Source: Paraburkholderia monticola (GTDB lineage Bacteria; Pseudomonadota; Gammaproteobacteria; Burkholderiales; Burkholderiaceae). From it: a DNA stretch of 64,000 bases. Below the pieces are notes generated by a model, which did no database searches, was not told the DNA's origin, and saw only the letters and a program-made list of their open reading frames with translations. Of the stretch, positions 25,692 to 35,384 are shown piece by piece. The position numbers were made by a program, and so were the translations under genes. Every line of letters begins with the position of its first letter. Position 1 is the first letter of the stretch. Where the stretch lies: positions 124,001-188,000 of the forward strand of contig NZ_LRBG01000002.1 of assembly GCF_001580545.1 (NCBI RefSeq). Reading direction: 5' to 3'.

Positions 25692-26525
25692 TCACGCCGC
25701 CCGGTCGTGATAATGCGCGTTGAACACGGGCCCCTGCACGAACCGCACGTCGTACTGCTGCAAGGCGTCGAACTGCGCTTCGTCCATCACGCGATTGAAA
25801 ATCAGCGGTACCCGCAGCCGGCTTGCGTAGCCGACGAGCGGCTTCACCGTCGCGTCGCGCAACGCGACCGTCGCATCCATCTTGATGAAGTCGAGCCGCG
25901 CGGTTTCCGACACCGACAGAATTTGCCCCGCGTTCGACAGATTGCCTGCCACCTTGAACCCGTAGTGCTGATAGCTGCGCGTCAGATAGCCCAGAAAGGT
26001 CTTGTGCGCGACCGCTGCCGCCGGCAGCTCGATCACGATGCGTGCCGGACTCAGATTGAACGACGTCAGCACGTTCGAAAAATGCAGCCCGTGGTCGTAC
26101 TTCACGCTTTTCAGCAACCGTTCGTGCACGCGCAGAAACAGCAGCCCGTGCCGCTGCGCGCCGAAGAAATTGATCGCGTGCAGCGCGCGCGACATGCGGT
26201 CCAGCGCGACCAGTTGCTGATCGTCGGCAATGTTGTCGAATGGATCGAACACGTCGAACGGCGGCGCGTCGAGCCGGTGCGTGACCGCCTGAAAGCCGAG
26301 CTCGTCGCCGAACCGGTCGACCCCTTCCGCGCCGCATGACAGCGACTGCGCGAGCGCATGCACGCTGATGTCGAAGATCGGCTCGTAGGCGCTCGTGAGC
26401 TCGATGCCATCGAAGTGTGCGAGCGCGATGCCGGCGTGAGCGCCTTGCCCCATGGCCAGATGCTCGCCGAGAAACGGGCGATGAGTGGCGCGGGCGATCA
26501 GATCGGGGATGGTCGGCGAAATCAT
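25692..26525 (-). CDS. Degenerate EAL-domain protein
   Basis: The 277-residue protein aligns by eye with EAL phosphodiesterase domains: AYEPIFDISVHALA in place of the usual QPIVDL..EAL start, PARIVIELPAAAV for LEITE, LDFIKMDATVAL for LKIDRSFV, and VQGPVFNAHYH for QGYLFSKP. The EAL triad itself and the DDFG loop are missing (NLSNAG stands in that place), and the second LEITE glutamate is lost. So c-di-GMP hydrolysis is unlikely; a role as a c-di-GMP receptor or protein-binding module is more plausible. It is transcribed away from the hmg operon and has no membrane segment. Confidence 0.8.
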   Translation of the reverse strand: MISPTIPDLIARATHRPFLGEHLAMGQGAHAGIALAHFDGIELTSAYEPIFDISVHALAQSLSCGAEGVDRFGDELGFQAVTHRLDAPPFDVFDPFDNIADDQQLVALDRMSRALHAINFFGAQRHGLLFLRVHERLLKSVKYDHGLHFSNVLTSFNLSPARIVIELPAAAVAHKTFLGYLTRSYQHYGFKVAGNLSNAGQILSVSETARLDFIKMDATVALRDATVKPLVGYASRLRVPLIFNRVMDEAQFDALQQYDVRFVQGPVFNAHYHDRAA

Positions 26526-26715
26526 GAAATCGAATCAATGGCGACGATGAGCGCGCCGTGGGCGCGCGGCAACGCGACGCGGCGGTCGCATCCTTCGATG
26601 GTAGCAGTCCGAGCCGACTCCACATGAACAAAATGTTCATAACGATATTGGCCGAATGCCGATGGGCCGGGCCTGAGCGGGTAGTGGCGGCGCCCGCTGC
26701 ACGCGCTTCCAAGGG

Positions 26716-26759
26716 TATACGTTAGTTTCACTATCCGTAATTGGTTTTACTATACGTAA
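26716..26759 (+). promoter_or_regulatory. Tandem operator candidates upstream of the transporter-hmgA-fahA operon
   Basis: Three related elements occur in a row: TATACGTTA at 26716, TATCCGTAA at 26732 and TATACGTAA at 26751. The last two sit in longer direct repeats, TTTCACTATCCGTAA (26726-26740) and TTTTACTATACGTAA (26745-26759). The right copy is itself a palindrome (TTTAC-N5-GTAAA). They end 26 nt before the GTG start of the transporter, so a bound protein would overlap the promoter. Confidence 0.55.
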
Positions 26760-26785
26760 ATTCCAGTCTGGATGAGGGACGACCC

Positions 26786-28141
26786 GTGAATAACCAATCC
26801 GCCGCCAACGTGATCGAAGTCGAGCGCGTGCTCGCCGAAACGCATCGCCCGACCTTTCAGGCGATGCTGCTCGCGCTGTGCGGGCTGTGTTTGCTGATCG
26901 ACGGCTTCGACGCGCAGGCGATGGGCTATGTCGCGCCCAGCGTGATCGCCGAATGGCACGTCGCGAAGACCGCGCTCGGCCCCGTCTTCAGCGCGAGCCT
27001 GTTCGGCATGCTGCTGGGCGCGCTCGGGCTGTCGGTCCTGGCGGACCGGATCGGCCGCCGGCCGGTGCTGATCGGCGCGACGTTGTTCTTCTCGCTGTCG
27101 ATGCTCGCCACGCCGTTCGTCTCGACGATTCCGGCGCTGATCACGATGCGCTTCATCACGGGTCTCGGGCTCGGTTGCATCATGCCGAACGCGATGGCGC
27201 TGGTCGGCGAATTCTCGACGCCCGCGCATCGCGTGAAGCGCATGATGCTGGTGTCGTGCGGCTTTACGCTCGGCGCGGCGCTCGGCGGCTTCGTCAGCGC
27301 CGCGCTGATTCCGGCCTACGGCTGGCGCGCGGTGTTCTGGGTCGGCGGCGCCGTGCCGTTGCTGCTCGCGTTCGCGATGCTGGCGAGACTGCCGGAGTCG
27401 CTGCAGTTTCTGGTGCTGAAGGGCCGCAGCGAACGGGCCTTGAACTGGCTCGCGAAGTTCGACCCGGCCTTGCCGATCGGCCCGAACACGCGGCTCGTCG
27501 TCAGTGAAAAACGCAATGACGGCGCCCCCGTCGCCGAGCTGTTCCGTGCGGGCCGCGGTCCGGTCACGCTGATCCTGTGGGCGATCAGCTTCATGAACCT
27601 GATCGTGCTGTACTTCCTGTCGAACTGGCTGCCCACCGTGATGCGCGACGCGGGCTACACCCCGGGCACGGCCGTGATCGTCGGCACGGTGCTGCAAACG
27701 GGCGGCGTGATCGGCACGCTGCTGCTCGGCTGGTTCATCGAGCGCATGGGTTTCGTGCGCGTGCTGTTCGCGTGCTTCGCGCTCGCCGCGGTTGCGGTCG
27801 GCACGATCGGCGCGGTCGCGCATGCGCTGCCGTGGCTGCTCGTCGTCGTGTTCGCGGGCGGCTTCTCCGTGGTCGGCGGACAGCCCGCGGTCAACGCGCT
27901 CGCCGGGCATTTCTATCCGACCGCGCTGCGCTCGACCGGCATCGGCTGGAGTCTCGGCATCGGCCGGATCGGCTCGGTGATCGGGCCGCTCGTCGGCGGT
28001 CAACTGATCGCGCTGAACTGGTCGAATGCCGCGCTGTTCCATGCGGCGGCGGTGCCGGTGCTGTGTTCGGCGCTGCTGGTGGTCGCGCTCGCGGGCGTGA
28101 CGCGGCAGCGCAGCCGCGCGGCCGGCGTGGAGCCGGCCTGA
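26786..28141 (+). CDS. MFS transporter, aromatic acid:H+ symporter family
   Basis: The 451-residue, 12-helix transporter resembles BenK/PcaK-type symporters. Visible motifs: LLIDGFDAQAMGYVAPSV in helix 1, the MFS loop LADRIGRRPVLI between helices 2 and 3, LGLGCIMPNAMALVGEFSTP, and a second-half GWFIERMGFVRV. The start is GTG 26786, chosen because GAGGGA lies about 6 nt upstream. It precedes hmgA-fahA by 56 bp, so it probably imports an aromatic acid such as homogentisate, phenylacetate derivatives or 4-hydroxyphenylpyruvate; the exact substrate is inference. Confidence 0.87.
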   Translation: MNNQSAANVIEVERVLAETHRPTFQAMLLALCGLCLLIDGFDAQAMGYVAPSVIAEWHVAKTALGPVFSASLFGMLLGALGLSVLADRIGRRPVLIGATLFFSLSMLATPFVSTIPALITMRFITGLGLGCIMPNAMALVGEFSTPAHRVKRMMLVSCGFTLGAALGGFVSAALIPAYGWRAVFWVGGAVPLLLAFAMLARLPESLQFLVLKGRSERALNWLAKFDPALPIGPNTRLVVSEKRNDGAPVAELFRAGRGPVTLILWAISFMNLIVLYFLSNWLPTVMRDAGYTPGTAVIVGTVLQTGGVIGTLLLGWFIERMGFVRVLFACFALAAVAVGTIGAVAHALPWLLVVVFAGGFSVVGGQPAVNALAGHFYPTALRSTGIGWSLGIGRIGSVIGPLVGGQLIALNWSNAALFHAAAVPVLCSALLVVALAGVTRQRSRAAGVEPA

Positions 28142-28197
28142 CTGCAACGATCACGTATTAATCTGGAAAGAACAGAGCAACTCGCGGAGAACCTTGC

Positions 28198-29544
28198 ATG
28201 GATACCTCAACACGTACGCCGGCCGACGAACGCCTGCGGCCTGAAATCGAGCCCGGCTACCAGTCGGGTTTCGCGAACGAATTCGCGACCGAGGCGTTGC
28301 CCGGCGCGTTGCCGACCGGCCGCAATTCGCCGCAGCGCGCGGCCTATGGTTTGTACGCCGAACAGATTTCGGGCACCGCGTTTACGGCGCCACGCGGTCA
28401 CAATCGTCGCTCGTGGCTATACCGGATTCGCCCGGCAGCGATGCACAAGCCGTTCACGTTGATGCCGTCGGAGCGGCTCGTCGCGAACTTCGCGGAGGTT
28501 CCGCCGACGCCGCCGAACCAGCTGCGCTGGGACCCGCTGCCGATGCCGGTCGAACCGACCGATTTCATCGACGGCTGGGTCACGATGGCGGGCAACGGCT
28601 CGGCCGAAGCGATGAGCGGTTGCGCGATTCATCTGTACGCGGCCAACCGCTCGATGCAGGACCGCTTTTTCTATAGCGCCGACGGCGAGCTGCTGATCGT
28701 GCCGCAACAGGGGCGCCTGCATATCGCGACCGAAATGGGCCGCGTCGATATCGAGCCGTTCGAGATCGCGGTGATTCCGCGCGGCGTGCGCTTCGCGGTG
28801 AGCCTGCCGGACGGCAACGCGCGCGGCTATATCTGCGAGAACTTCGGCGCGCTGCTGCGTCTTCCGGAGCTGGGGCCGATCGGCTCCAACGGTCTCGCGA
28901 ATCCGCGCGATTTCCTGACGCCGCACGCCGCGTACGAAGACCGCGAAGGCGCGTTCGAACTGGTCGCGAAGATGAACGGCAATCTGTGGCGCGCGGACAT
29001 CGGCCATTCACCGCTCGACGTGGTTGCGTGGCACGGCAACTATGCGCCCTACAAGTACGACCTGCGCCGCTTCAACACGATCGGCTCGATCAGCTTCGAC
29101 CATCCGGATCCGTCGATCTTTCTGGTGCTGCAATCGCAAAGCGATACGCCGGGCGTCGACACGATCGACTTCGTGATCTTCCCGCCGCGCTGGCTCGCTG
29201 CCGAAGATACGTTCCGCCCGCCGTGGTTCCATCGCAACGTCGCGAGCGAGTTCATGGGTCTCGTGCATGGCGTCTACGACGCGAAGGCCGAGGGCTTCGT
29301 GCCCGGCGGCGCGAGCCTGCACAACTGCATGTCGGGCCACGGCCCCGACGCGGACACGTTCGAGAAGGCGTCGCATATCGACACCTCGGTGCCGAAGAAA
29401 GTCGACGACACGCTGGCCTTCATGTTCGAGACGCGCACGCTGATCAAGCCGACGCGCTTCGCGCTCGAAACCGCGCAACTGCAGGCGCATTACTACGAGT
29501 GCTGGCAAGGCCTCGAGAAACACTTCAATCCGGAGCAACGATGA
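28198..29544 (+). CDS. hmgA: Homogentisate 1,2-dioxygenase
   Basis: HmgA is a cytosolic Fe(II) enzyme that opens homogentisate to maleylacetoacetate in tyrosine and phenylalanine breakdown. The 448-residue protein has the cupin-like fold with GYQSGFGNEF-type N-terminus ([14 protein letters not shown]), the iron ligands in [18 protein letters not shown] (His and Glu) and [11 protein letters not shown], and the conserved [13 protein letters not shown] segment. The last codon overlaps the fahA start as ATGA, so translation is coupled. maiA (maleylacetoacetate isomerase) is not seen in this window. Confidence 0.97.
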   Translation: MDTSTRTPADERLRPEIEPGYQSGFANEFATEALPGALPTGRNSPQRAAYGLYAEQISGTAFTAPRGHNRRSWLYRIRPAAMHKPFTLMPSERLVANFAEVPPTPPNQLRWDPLPMPVEPTDFIDGWVTMAGNGSAEAMSGCAIHLYAANRSMQDRFFYSADGELLIVPQQGRLHIATEMGRVDIEPFEIAVIPRGVRFAVSLPDGNARGYICENFGALLRLPELGPIGSNGLANPRDFLTPHAAYEDREGAFELVAKMNGNLWRADIGHSPLDVVAWHGNYAPYKYDLRRFNTIGSISFDHPDPSIFLVLQSQSDTPGVDTIDFVIFPPRWLAAEDTFRPPWFHRNVASEFMGLVHGVYDAKAEGFVPGGASLHNCMSGHGPDADTFEKASHIDTSVPKKVDDTLAFMFETRTLIKPTRFALETAQLQAHYYECWQGLEKHFNPEQR

Positions 29545-30839
29545 ACGCGGTGAACGATCTCCAGGCGACGCTCGATCCGTCGCGCAAGAGCTGGATCGAG
29601 TCGGCCAACGACCCGGCCAGCGACTTTCCGATCCAGAATCTGCCGTTCGGCATTTTCAGCGACCGTGCCAACGACGCGCGGCGCGTGGGCGTCGCGATCG
29701 GCGATCAGATCGTCGATCTTGCCGCGTTGCAGGTGGCGGGGCTGCTGAGCGTGCCGGCGCCGAACGTGTTCGCCCGCGATGCGCTGAACGATTTCATCGC
29801 ACTTGGCCGCGACGTCTGGCGCAGCGTGCGGATCCAGCTGAGCCAACTGCTCACGCGCGACACCGCGACGCTGCGCGACGCCGCCGCGTTGCGCGCGAAG
29901 GTACTGGTGCGCGCGGCCGAGGCGCGGCTGCATCTGCCGGTGCAGATTCCGGGCTACACGGATTTCTATTCGTCGAAGGAACACGCGACCAACGTCGGCT
30001 CGATGTTCCGCGATCCGAAGAATGCGCTGCTGCCGAACTGGTCGGAGATGCCGATCGGCTACAACGGACGGGCGTCGTCGGTGGTGGTGAGCGGCACGCC
30101 GGTGCGCCGCCCCAATGGTCAGCTGAAGCTGCCGGATCAGGAGCGCCCGGTGTTCGGCGCGTGCCGCAAGCTCGATATCGAACTGGAGACGGGTTTCATT
30201 ATCGGCGGCGGCAATGCGCTCGGCGAGCCGATCGCATGCGAGGAGGCGGAGGCGCACATCTTCGGCATGGTGCTGCTGAACGACTGGAGCGCGCGCGACA
30301 TCCAGCAGTGGGAATACGTGCCGCTCGGCCCGTTCAATGCGAAGACGTTCGCGACGACGATCTCGCCATGGGTCGTTACGCTCGATGCGCTCGAACCGTT
30401 CCGCGTCGCGCAGCCGGTGCAGGAGCCGCAGCCGCTCGCGTATCTGCGGCATCGAGGCGAGCACGCGTTCGACATCCATCTCGAAGTGACGCTGCGTGCG
30501 CAACACGCACGGCAGGCGAGCACGATCGCGCGGACCAACTTCAAGTACATGTACTGGACGATGGCGCAGCAGCTCGCGCATCACACGGTGTCGGGCTGCA
30601 ACACGCGGGTGGGCGACCTGATGGGCTCGGGGACGATCAGCGGGCCGAGCGAAGATTCATACGGCAGCCTGCTCGAGCTGACGTGGAACGGCAAGAAGCC
30701 GCTGGCGTTGAGCGAGGGCGTCACGCGCACGTTCATCGAGGACGGCGATGAACTGGCGCTCGTCGGCTGGTGCCAGGGCGAGGGATATCGAGTCGGGTTT
30801 GGCGCGTGCACCGGGGAGATTCTGCCGGCCTGCGAGTGA
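29541..30839 (+). CDS. fahA: Fumarylacetoacetase
   Basis: FahA hydrolyses fumarylacetoacetate to fumarate and acetoacetate, the last step of the homogentisate pathway. The 432-residue protein has an N-terminal SH3-like domain ([20 protein letters not shown]) and a C-terminal FAH domain with catalytic and metal residues in [35 protein letters not shown] and [20 protein letters not shown]. The ATG at 29541 overlaps the hmgA stop and has GGAG upstream. An upstream open frame to 28986 is antisense-free shadow. It ends 10 bp before a convergent gene. Confidence 0.97.
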   Translation: MNAVNDLQATLDPSRKSWIESANDPASDFPIQNLPFGIFSDRANDARRVGVAIGDQIVDLAALQVAGLLSVPAPNVFARDALNDFIALGRDVWRSVRIQLSQLLTRDTATLRDAAALRAKVLVRAAEARLHLPVQIPGYTDFYSSKEHATNVGSMFRDPKNALLPNWSEMPIGYNGRASSVVVSGTPVRRPNGQLKLPDQERPVFGACRKLDIELETGFIIGGGNALGEPIACEEAEAHIFGMVLLNDWSARDIQQWEYVPLGPFNAKTFATTISPWVVTLDALEPFRVAQPVQEPQPLAYLRHRGEHAFDIHLEVTLRAQHARQASTIARTNFKYMYWTMAQQLAHHTVSGCNTRVGDLMGSGTISGPSEDSYGSLLELTWNGKKPLALSEGVTRTFIEDGDELALVGWCQGEGYRVGFGACTGEILPACE

Positions 30840-30849
30840 GTGAGCGGTC

Positions 30850-32658
30850 TTACCCGCCCAACAATCCGAACACCGCCACCCCGTTCGTCGTGCCGACATA
30901 CACCTTGCCGTTCGCAATCAATGGTGTGATGAACTTGTTGCCCGTGCCGAACTGATCGCGCGTGCCCATCTGGTTGCTGTTGTACAGCTCGTTGAGCGTG
31001 ATCGGGTCGAACGCGTGGAGCGCCGCGACGGTGCCGTTTTCGGCTGCCCACACGATGCCGTTCGCGGTGCCGTTCGCCGAGACGCTCGGCGTCGTGCCGG
31101 GATAGGCGAAGGTCATCGCGCTTTGCGCGGACGGCGTGATCGACAGCTTCGCATTGGTCACGGTGAACGCTTTCAGATGATCGCCGACGGTGCCGAAATA
31201 CACGCGCCCGTTGAAATAGGCGGGCATGCCCCATTCGCCGCCGGCCAGTTGCGCGGGAATCTCCTGATAGATGTTGTCGGTCGTCGCGTTGAACTTGCCC
31301 ATCGAGTCGCGATTCAGCACGTAGACGGTGCTGTCCTTGCCCGCGCCGAGCGTCAGATGCTGCACGGTGCCGTTCGCGTCGGTCAGGTCCGGCAGTACGA
31401 GTGCGCCGCCGGAGCCGAGATCGATGTCGCCGTTGGACTCCTCCACGACGTTCGTCATCGCGAAGTAGTCCGCGACCGACAGGCCGCCCGACGTACCGAG
31501 CTTCAGGAACGCATTGCCGAAGTCGCTGCTTGCCGGAAAGCCGCTCGCGTTGAGCGTGGTGTCGAAGGTGCCGTTGGCATCGAGCAGATAGATCGACGAG
31601 CCGTCCGAGGCCGGTCCCGCGCCGCTCATCCAGACCGAGCCGCCGATGCCGTTGGGCGTTACGTTGAGCACGCTGGTCTGCTGCAACGTATCGGCGCTAT
31701 AGCTCATGATCCAGCCGGTATAGCCGCCGTTATCGCAGTGCGAGGTCCAGGTCGTGTAGACCGTGTTGCCGAGCTGCAGCAGCGCCGCGCGCTCCGCATA
31801 CAACGACGGTGTGAACGGCACGACGCCGTTCGTATTGCCCGCGCCGCCACCCGGGTAAGAGGCGGTAATTTCGGTGGGACCGTTCAGCAGCTCGGCGCCT
31901 GTCGCGAGGTCGAGCGCGTGAATGCGCTGATGATAGCCGCCGGCCGCGTCCTTCGACATCGCGACGACGTAGATCGTGCCGTGCGTGCCGCGCGAACGGT
32001 CGATCACTGGCGTAGACGTGACGCCGATCGTATTGACGATCTGCGTGCAGCCGAGGTCGTCGCTCGGGGTTTCGCCGGTACGTAGCGTGCTCGCCTGCCA
32101 CAACGTCGCGCCGGTATCGGCATCGAATGCGAACACACTGTCGTTCTCGGTCGCGACGTACAGCACGTTGTGCGTGCCGCCCGCGATCGCCAGTGAACCG
32201 ACGAATAGCGGCTGCGCGTCGACCTTGCCGTCGACGGTAAAGAAGCCCACCTTGCCGAATGTCGATGCCGTCACGTTGGCGGGTGTCAGCCTGGTTTCGC
32301 TGAGGTTCTGGCCGGTGCGCGCAATGTCGTCGTGATAGGTGAGCACGTCCTGCACGGCGGCCATCGAGGTGCCGCCCATCGACGTGCCCGAACCGCTGCC
32401 CGTGGACGTACCCGAGCCGCTGCCCGAGGTACCCGTGCTGCCGGTCGTGGTGCCGCCACCCGTGGTGCTGGTACCACCGCCGCTCGCCGCGCTCGGGCTC
32501 GATGCGCCCGCCGCGCCGCTACCGCTGCCGACGCTCGACCCTGTCGGGGCGCTGCTGTTTCCGCCTCCACCGCCTCCGCAGTTCGCGGCGGCGATCGCGG
32601 CTGCCGCTATCGCCACGCCCAACAAGCAGGTACGGCGCAAGGGGCGCAGAGAAACCAT
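30850..32658 (-). CDS. Secreted PQQ-propeller-like protein with long Gly/Ser linker
   Basis: The 602-residue product has an N-terminal hydrophobic export signal ending IAAANC-GGGGGG. Cys27 could be lipidated, though Asn at -1 is unusual. Next comes a Gly/Ser/Thr linker (about 28-98), then a PQQ/PQQ-like beta-propeller with blades such as NVLYVATENDSVFAFDADTG, QRIHALDLATGAELLNGP and GKVYVGTTNGVAVFGLLGG. No haem-binding CxxCH or clear PQQ-dehydrogenase catalytic set is visible, so it may be structural or substrate-binding. GGGAG precedes ATG 32658. Convergent with fahA. Confidence 0.75.
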   Translation of the reverse strand: MVSLRPLRRTCLLGVAIAAAAIAAANCGGGGGGNSSAPTGSSVGSGSGAAGASSPSAASGGGTSTTGGGTTTGSTGTSGSGSGTSTGSGSGTSMGGTSMAAVQDVLTYHDDIARTGQNLSETRLTPANVTASTFGKVGFFTVDGKVDAQPLFVGSLAIAGGTHNVLYVATENDSVFAFDADTGATLWQASTLRTGETPSDDLGCTQIVNTIGVTSTPVIDRSRGTHGTIYVVAMSKDAAGGYHQRIHALDLATGAELLNGPTEITASYPGGGAGNTNGVVPFTPSLYAERAALLQLGNTVYTTWTSHCDNGGYTGWIMSYSADTLQQTSVLNVTPNGIGGSVWMSGAGPASDGSSIYLLDANGTFDTTLNASGFPASSDFGNAFLKLGTSGGLSVADYFAMTNVVEESNGDIDLGSGGALVLPDLTDANGTVQHLTLGAGKDSTVYVLNRDSMGKFNATTDNIYQEIPAQLAGGEWGMPAYFNGRVYFGTVGDHLKAFTVTNAKLSITPSAQSAMTFAYPGTTPSVSANGTANGIVWAAENGTVAALHAFDPITLNELYNSNQMGTRDQFGTGNKFITPLIANGKVYVGTTNGVAVFGLLGG

Positions 32659-32785
32659 GGCGGACTCCCGGTTGCTTGCGGTGGTGCCACGAAATATGGA
32701 CCGTGTGGAGCGATCCCGCGCAACGTCGAATGAAGAGTAACACCCGGGGTATAGATCGCCAACGCCAGCAACTAGCGTCGATTGG

Positions 32786-33946
32786 TCAACTCGCCGCTTG
32801 CAGCACGATCCGCCGACGCTCCCACCACGCTGCCAGCAAGAACGCGAGCGCCGCGCACAACAGCACGCCGACCACGGCATCGTGGCCGACTTTCTTCATC
32901 AACGCGCCGGCCAGCAGCGGGCCGCCGAAGCTCGCCGCGCTCCACGACGCGCCGACCAGCGAGCTCGCCGACACCAGCGCGACACCGCGAAAGCGCTCGC
33001 CGCACGCCACGAGCGATAGCGTGTAGATCGCGCCCGCGGCCGCGCCGAGCACATACAGCAGCGGCCAGCGCAACCACGGCGAACCGACTGCCCATGGCAG
33101 CAGCGGCAACAACGCGACGACCACGATGCCGCAGCCGATATGCACGCGCTCGCGCCCAAGCCGGTCGGCGAGCCAGCCGAGCGGAAACTGCATCGTCGTG
33201 TCGCCGAGCAGCAGTGCCGAGGCGAACAGCACGGCCATTTCGCTCGAAATGCCGTGCGACATCGCGAAGAGCGGCAGCAGCGATAGCGCGATCGTGTCGA
33301 ACAGGGCAAAGAAGCCCGTGCCGATCACGAGCGCGGGCATGCGCGGCAGCACGCGGCGCCAGGCGCCATGCTCGGCGTGTTCGTCGCTCGATGCGTGCGG
33401 TGTCGCGCGAATCGTCGCGAGCAGCGGCAGCGCGAGCAGGAAGATCGCACCGCACAGCAGGAAGCGTCCCTGCGTGAAGCCGGCGATCTGGCTCACCAGC
33501 ACCGGCCCCGACATCTGGAATAGCGTGAAGTTGGTCGCGTAGATGGCGATCACGCGCCCGCGCGAGGCGTCGTCGGCGAGCTGGTTGACCCACGCCTCGC
33601 CGATCGTGAACAGCAGCATCAGCGCGGCGCCGCACAGCACACGCAGCAGCGCCCATAGCCACAGGTTCTCGGTGAGTTGCATCAAGGCGGTCGCAAAGGC
33701 AACCACCAGGACCGCGCCGACGATCACCTGCCGGCCGCCGAAGCGCGCCGCGATCCAGCCGGCGAGCGGTACCACCACGAGACCGCCGCCCGCCTGCGCG
33801 GCGGTCAACAGACCGACTACGTCGGTACCGTAGCCGGCCTGGGCGAGCGCGAGAGCGGTGAGGGGCAGCGTCGCGCCGCTGCCGAGTCCGACCACGGCGA
33901 CGCTCAGAATCAGCGCGAGGAAATCGCGGGTGAAGATGACTTTCAT
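32786..33946 (-). CDS. MFS transporter (YcaD-like)
   Basis: A 386-residue protein with 12 predicted helices. The first half has LPLTALALAQAGYGTDVVGL and LAGWIAARFGGRQVIVGA (MFS motif A variant), LLFTIGEAWVNQLADDASRG, and the second half QFPLGWLADRLGRERVHIG. The EAW-N-L-A-D-D..RG segment recalls the YcaD group of drug/metabolite exporters. Substrate unknown. It is followed by an 80-bp gap from another MFS gene on the same strand; co-transcription is possible. Confidence 0.78.
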   Translation of the reverse strand: MKVIFTRDFLALILSVAVVGLGSGATLPLTALALAQAGYGTDVVGLLTAAQAGGGLVVVPLAGWIAARFGGRQVIVGAVLVVAFATALMQLTENLWLWALLRVLCGAALMLLFTIGEAWVNQLADDASRGRVIAIYATNFTLFQMSGPVLVSQIAGFTQGRFLLCGAIFLLALPLLATIRATPHASSDEHAEHGAWRRVLPRMPALVIGTGFFALFDTIALSLLPLFAMSHGISSEMAVLFASALLLGDTTMQFPLGWLADRLGRERVHIGCGIVVVALLPLLPWAVGSPWLRWPLLYVLGAAAGAIYTLSLVACGERFRGVALVSASSLVGASWSAASFGGPLLAGALMKKVGHDAVVGVLLCAALAFLLAAWWERRRIVLQAAS

Positions 33947-34026
33947 CGGCGGGGATGCTACTACGCGTGGGGGCCGCGCGCAGCTTTGCCGTCAGACGTG
34001 CCGGGTTTCGAAAAGGCCGGCAAAAC

Positions 34027-35184
34027 TTACCCCGCCACCGCCACCCGCCGCTCGATCGATACCGACCACAACGTCAGCAGCAGCGCGCCGAGCGCGGTCG
34101 CGACGCCAACCCACGGCAGCGTCGTCAGCGGCGCGCCCGCGCCGATCGCCATGCCGCCGAGCCATGCGCCGGTCGCGTTGCCGAGGTTGAACGCGCCCTG
34201 GTTCAACGTCGACGCAAGATTCGGCGCGTGGCTCGCACGATCGACGATCAGCATCTGCAGCGGCGGCACGATCGCGAACGCGAGCACGCCCCACGCGAAG
34301 ACGGTCAGCATCGCCGGCATGCGTGCGTGCATCGTGCCCGCGAACACACACAGGATCACGACGATCGCCATCAGAAACGCGACCAGCGACGGCATCAGCC
34401 GCCAGTCCGCGAGCTTGCCGCCGAGCGTGCTGCCGACCGTCAGGCCGAGGCCGAACAGCAGCAGCACCAGCGTGACCGCGTGCGGCGTGAAGCCTGTCAC
34501 GTCCTCGAGGATCGGCGTGATGTAGGTGAAGGTCGAAAACAGGCTCGCCGACGCGAGCACGCTGATGCCGAGCACCATCAGCACCTGCGGGTTCTTCAGC
34601 ACGCTGAATTCGCGCACGAGGCTCGCCTTGTGCATCTCGATCTTCGCGGGCAGGCACACCGCGAGCGCGGCCGCCGCCACGACGCCGATGCCGGTCACGG
34701 CCCAGAACGTCGCGCGCCAGCCGACCGCCTGGCCGAGCGCGGTTCCGAGCGGCACGCCGAGCACGTTGGCGAGCGTGAGGCCGGTGAACATCAGCGCGAT
34801 CGCCTGCGCGCGGCGATTCGGGGCGACGAGGGCCGCCGCGACCACCGAGCCGATGCCGAAGAACGCGCCGTGGCAGAACGCGGTGACGATGCGCGCGGCC
34901 ATCAGCACCGCGTAGCCCGGCGCGATCGCGCACAGCAGATTGCCGACGATGAACACGCCGATCAGGCTCATCAGTGCCTTTTTGCGCGGCATGTTGGCGA
35001 CCGCGATCGCGACGATCGGCGCGCCGATCGTGACGCCGAGCGCGTACGCGGAGACCAGCATCCCGGCTGCCGGAATCGACACGGACAGATCGCGCGCCAC
35101 GTCGGGCAGCAGCCCCATGATGACGAACTCGGTGGTACCGATTCCAAACGCGGCAACGGCAAGGGCAAGCAGAGGCAATGGCAT
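34027..35184 (-). CDS. MFS transporter, DHA1 family (AraJ/YdhP-like exporter)
   Basis: The 385-residue product begins LALAVAAFGIGTTEFVIMGL-type, the DHA1/AraJ signature (FGIGTTEFVIMGLLPDVARD), with SAYALGVTIGAPIVAI, the loop MPRKKALM, and RIVTAFCHGAFFGIGSVVAA. Members export sugars or drugs such as chloramphenicol; the substrate here is unknown. The start at 35184 directly precedes the first helix. Confidence 0.85.
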   Translation of the reverse strand: MPLPLLALAVAAFGIGTTEFVIMGLLPDVARDLSVSIPAAGMLVSAYALGVTIGAPIVAIAVANMPRKKALMSLIGVFIVGNLLCAIAPGYAVLMAARIVTAFCHGAFFGIGSVVAAALVAPNRRAQAIALMFTGLTLANVLGVPLGTALGQAVGWRATFWAVTGIGVVAAAALAVCLPAKIEMHKASLVREFSVLKNPQVLMVLGISVLASASLFSTFTYITPILEDVTGFTPHAVTLVLLLFGLGLTVGSTLGGKLADWRLMPSLVAFLMAIVVILCVFAGTMHARMPAMLTVFAWGVLAFAIVPPLQMLIVDRASHAPNLASTLNQGAFNLGNATGAWLGGMAIGAGAPLTTLPWVGVATALGALLLTLWSVSIERRVAVAG

Positions 35185-35384
35185 GGCGATGATGGGGTGT
35201 GACGCGTGATGCGGCGCGAACGGCGCGCGCCGGGCGGGCGTTCCCGGGGCGGGAATGCTGTCGCCGGGTAGGGAGAAAACAGTAGGGGATTCTACCTAAG
35301 TCAAATCTGGCGTGCAGACGCTCAGAACAGGTGTTGTTTTTTGTGAAAAGCGGCGGTGGCGCGCCCGAGCCGCGGGGGCGGCGT

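Noticed and set aside
26750..28147. A 465-codon minus-strand open frame antisense to the aromatic-acid transporter
   Set aside because: Arg/Gln/His-rich shadow without motifs. The plus strand has a full 12-helix MFS protein with a ribosome-binding site.
32339..32740. Plus-strand Pro/Leu-rich open frames over the propeller protein's linker
   Set aside because: They are the antisense of a repetitive Gly/Ser/Thr-coding stretch, where all frames stay open.
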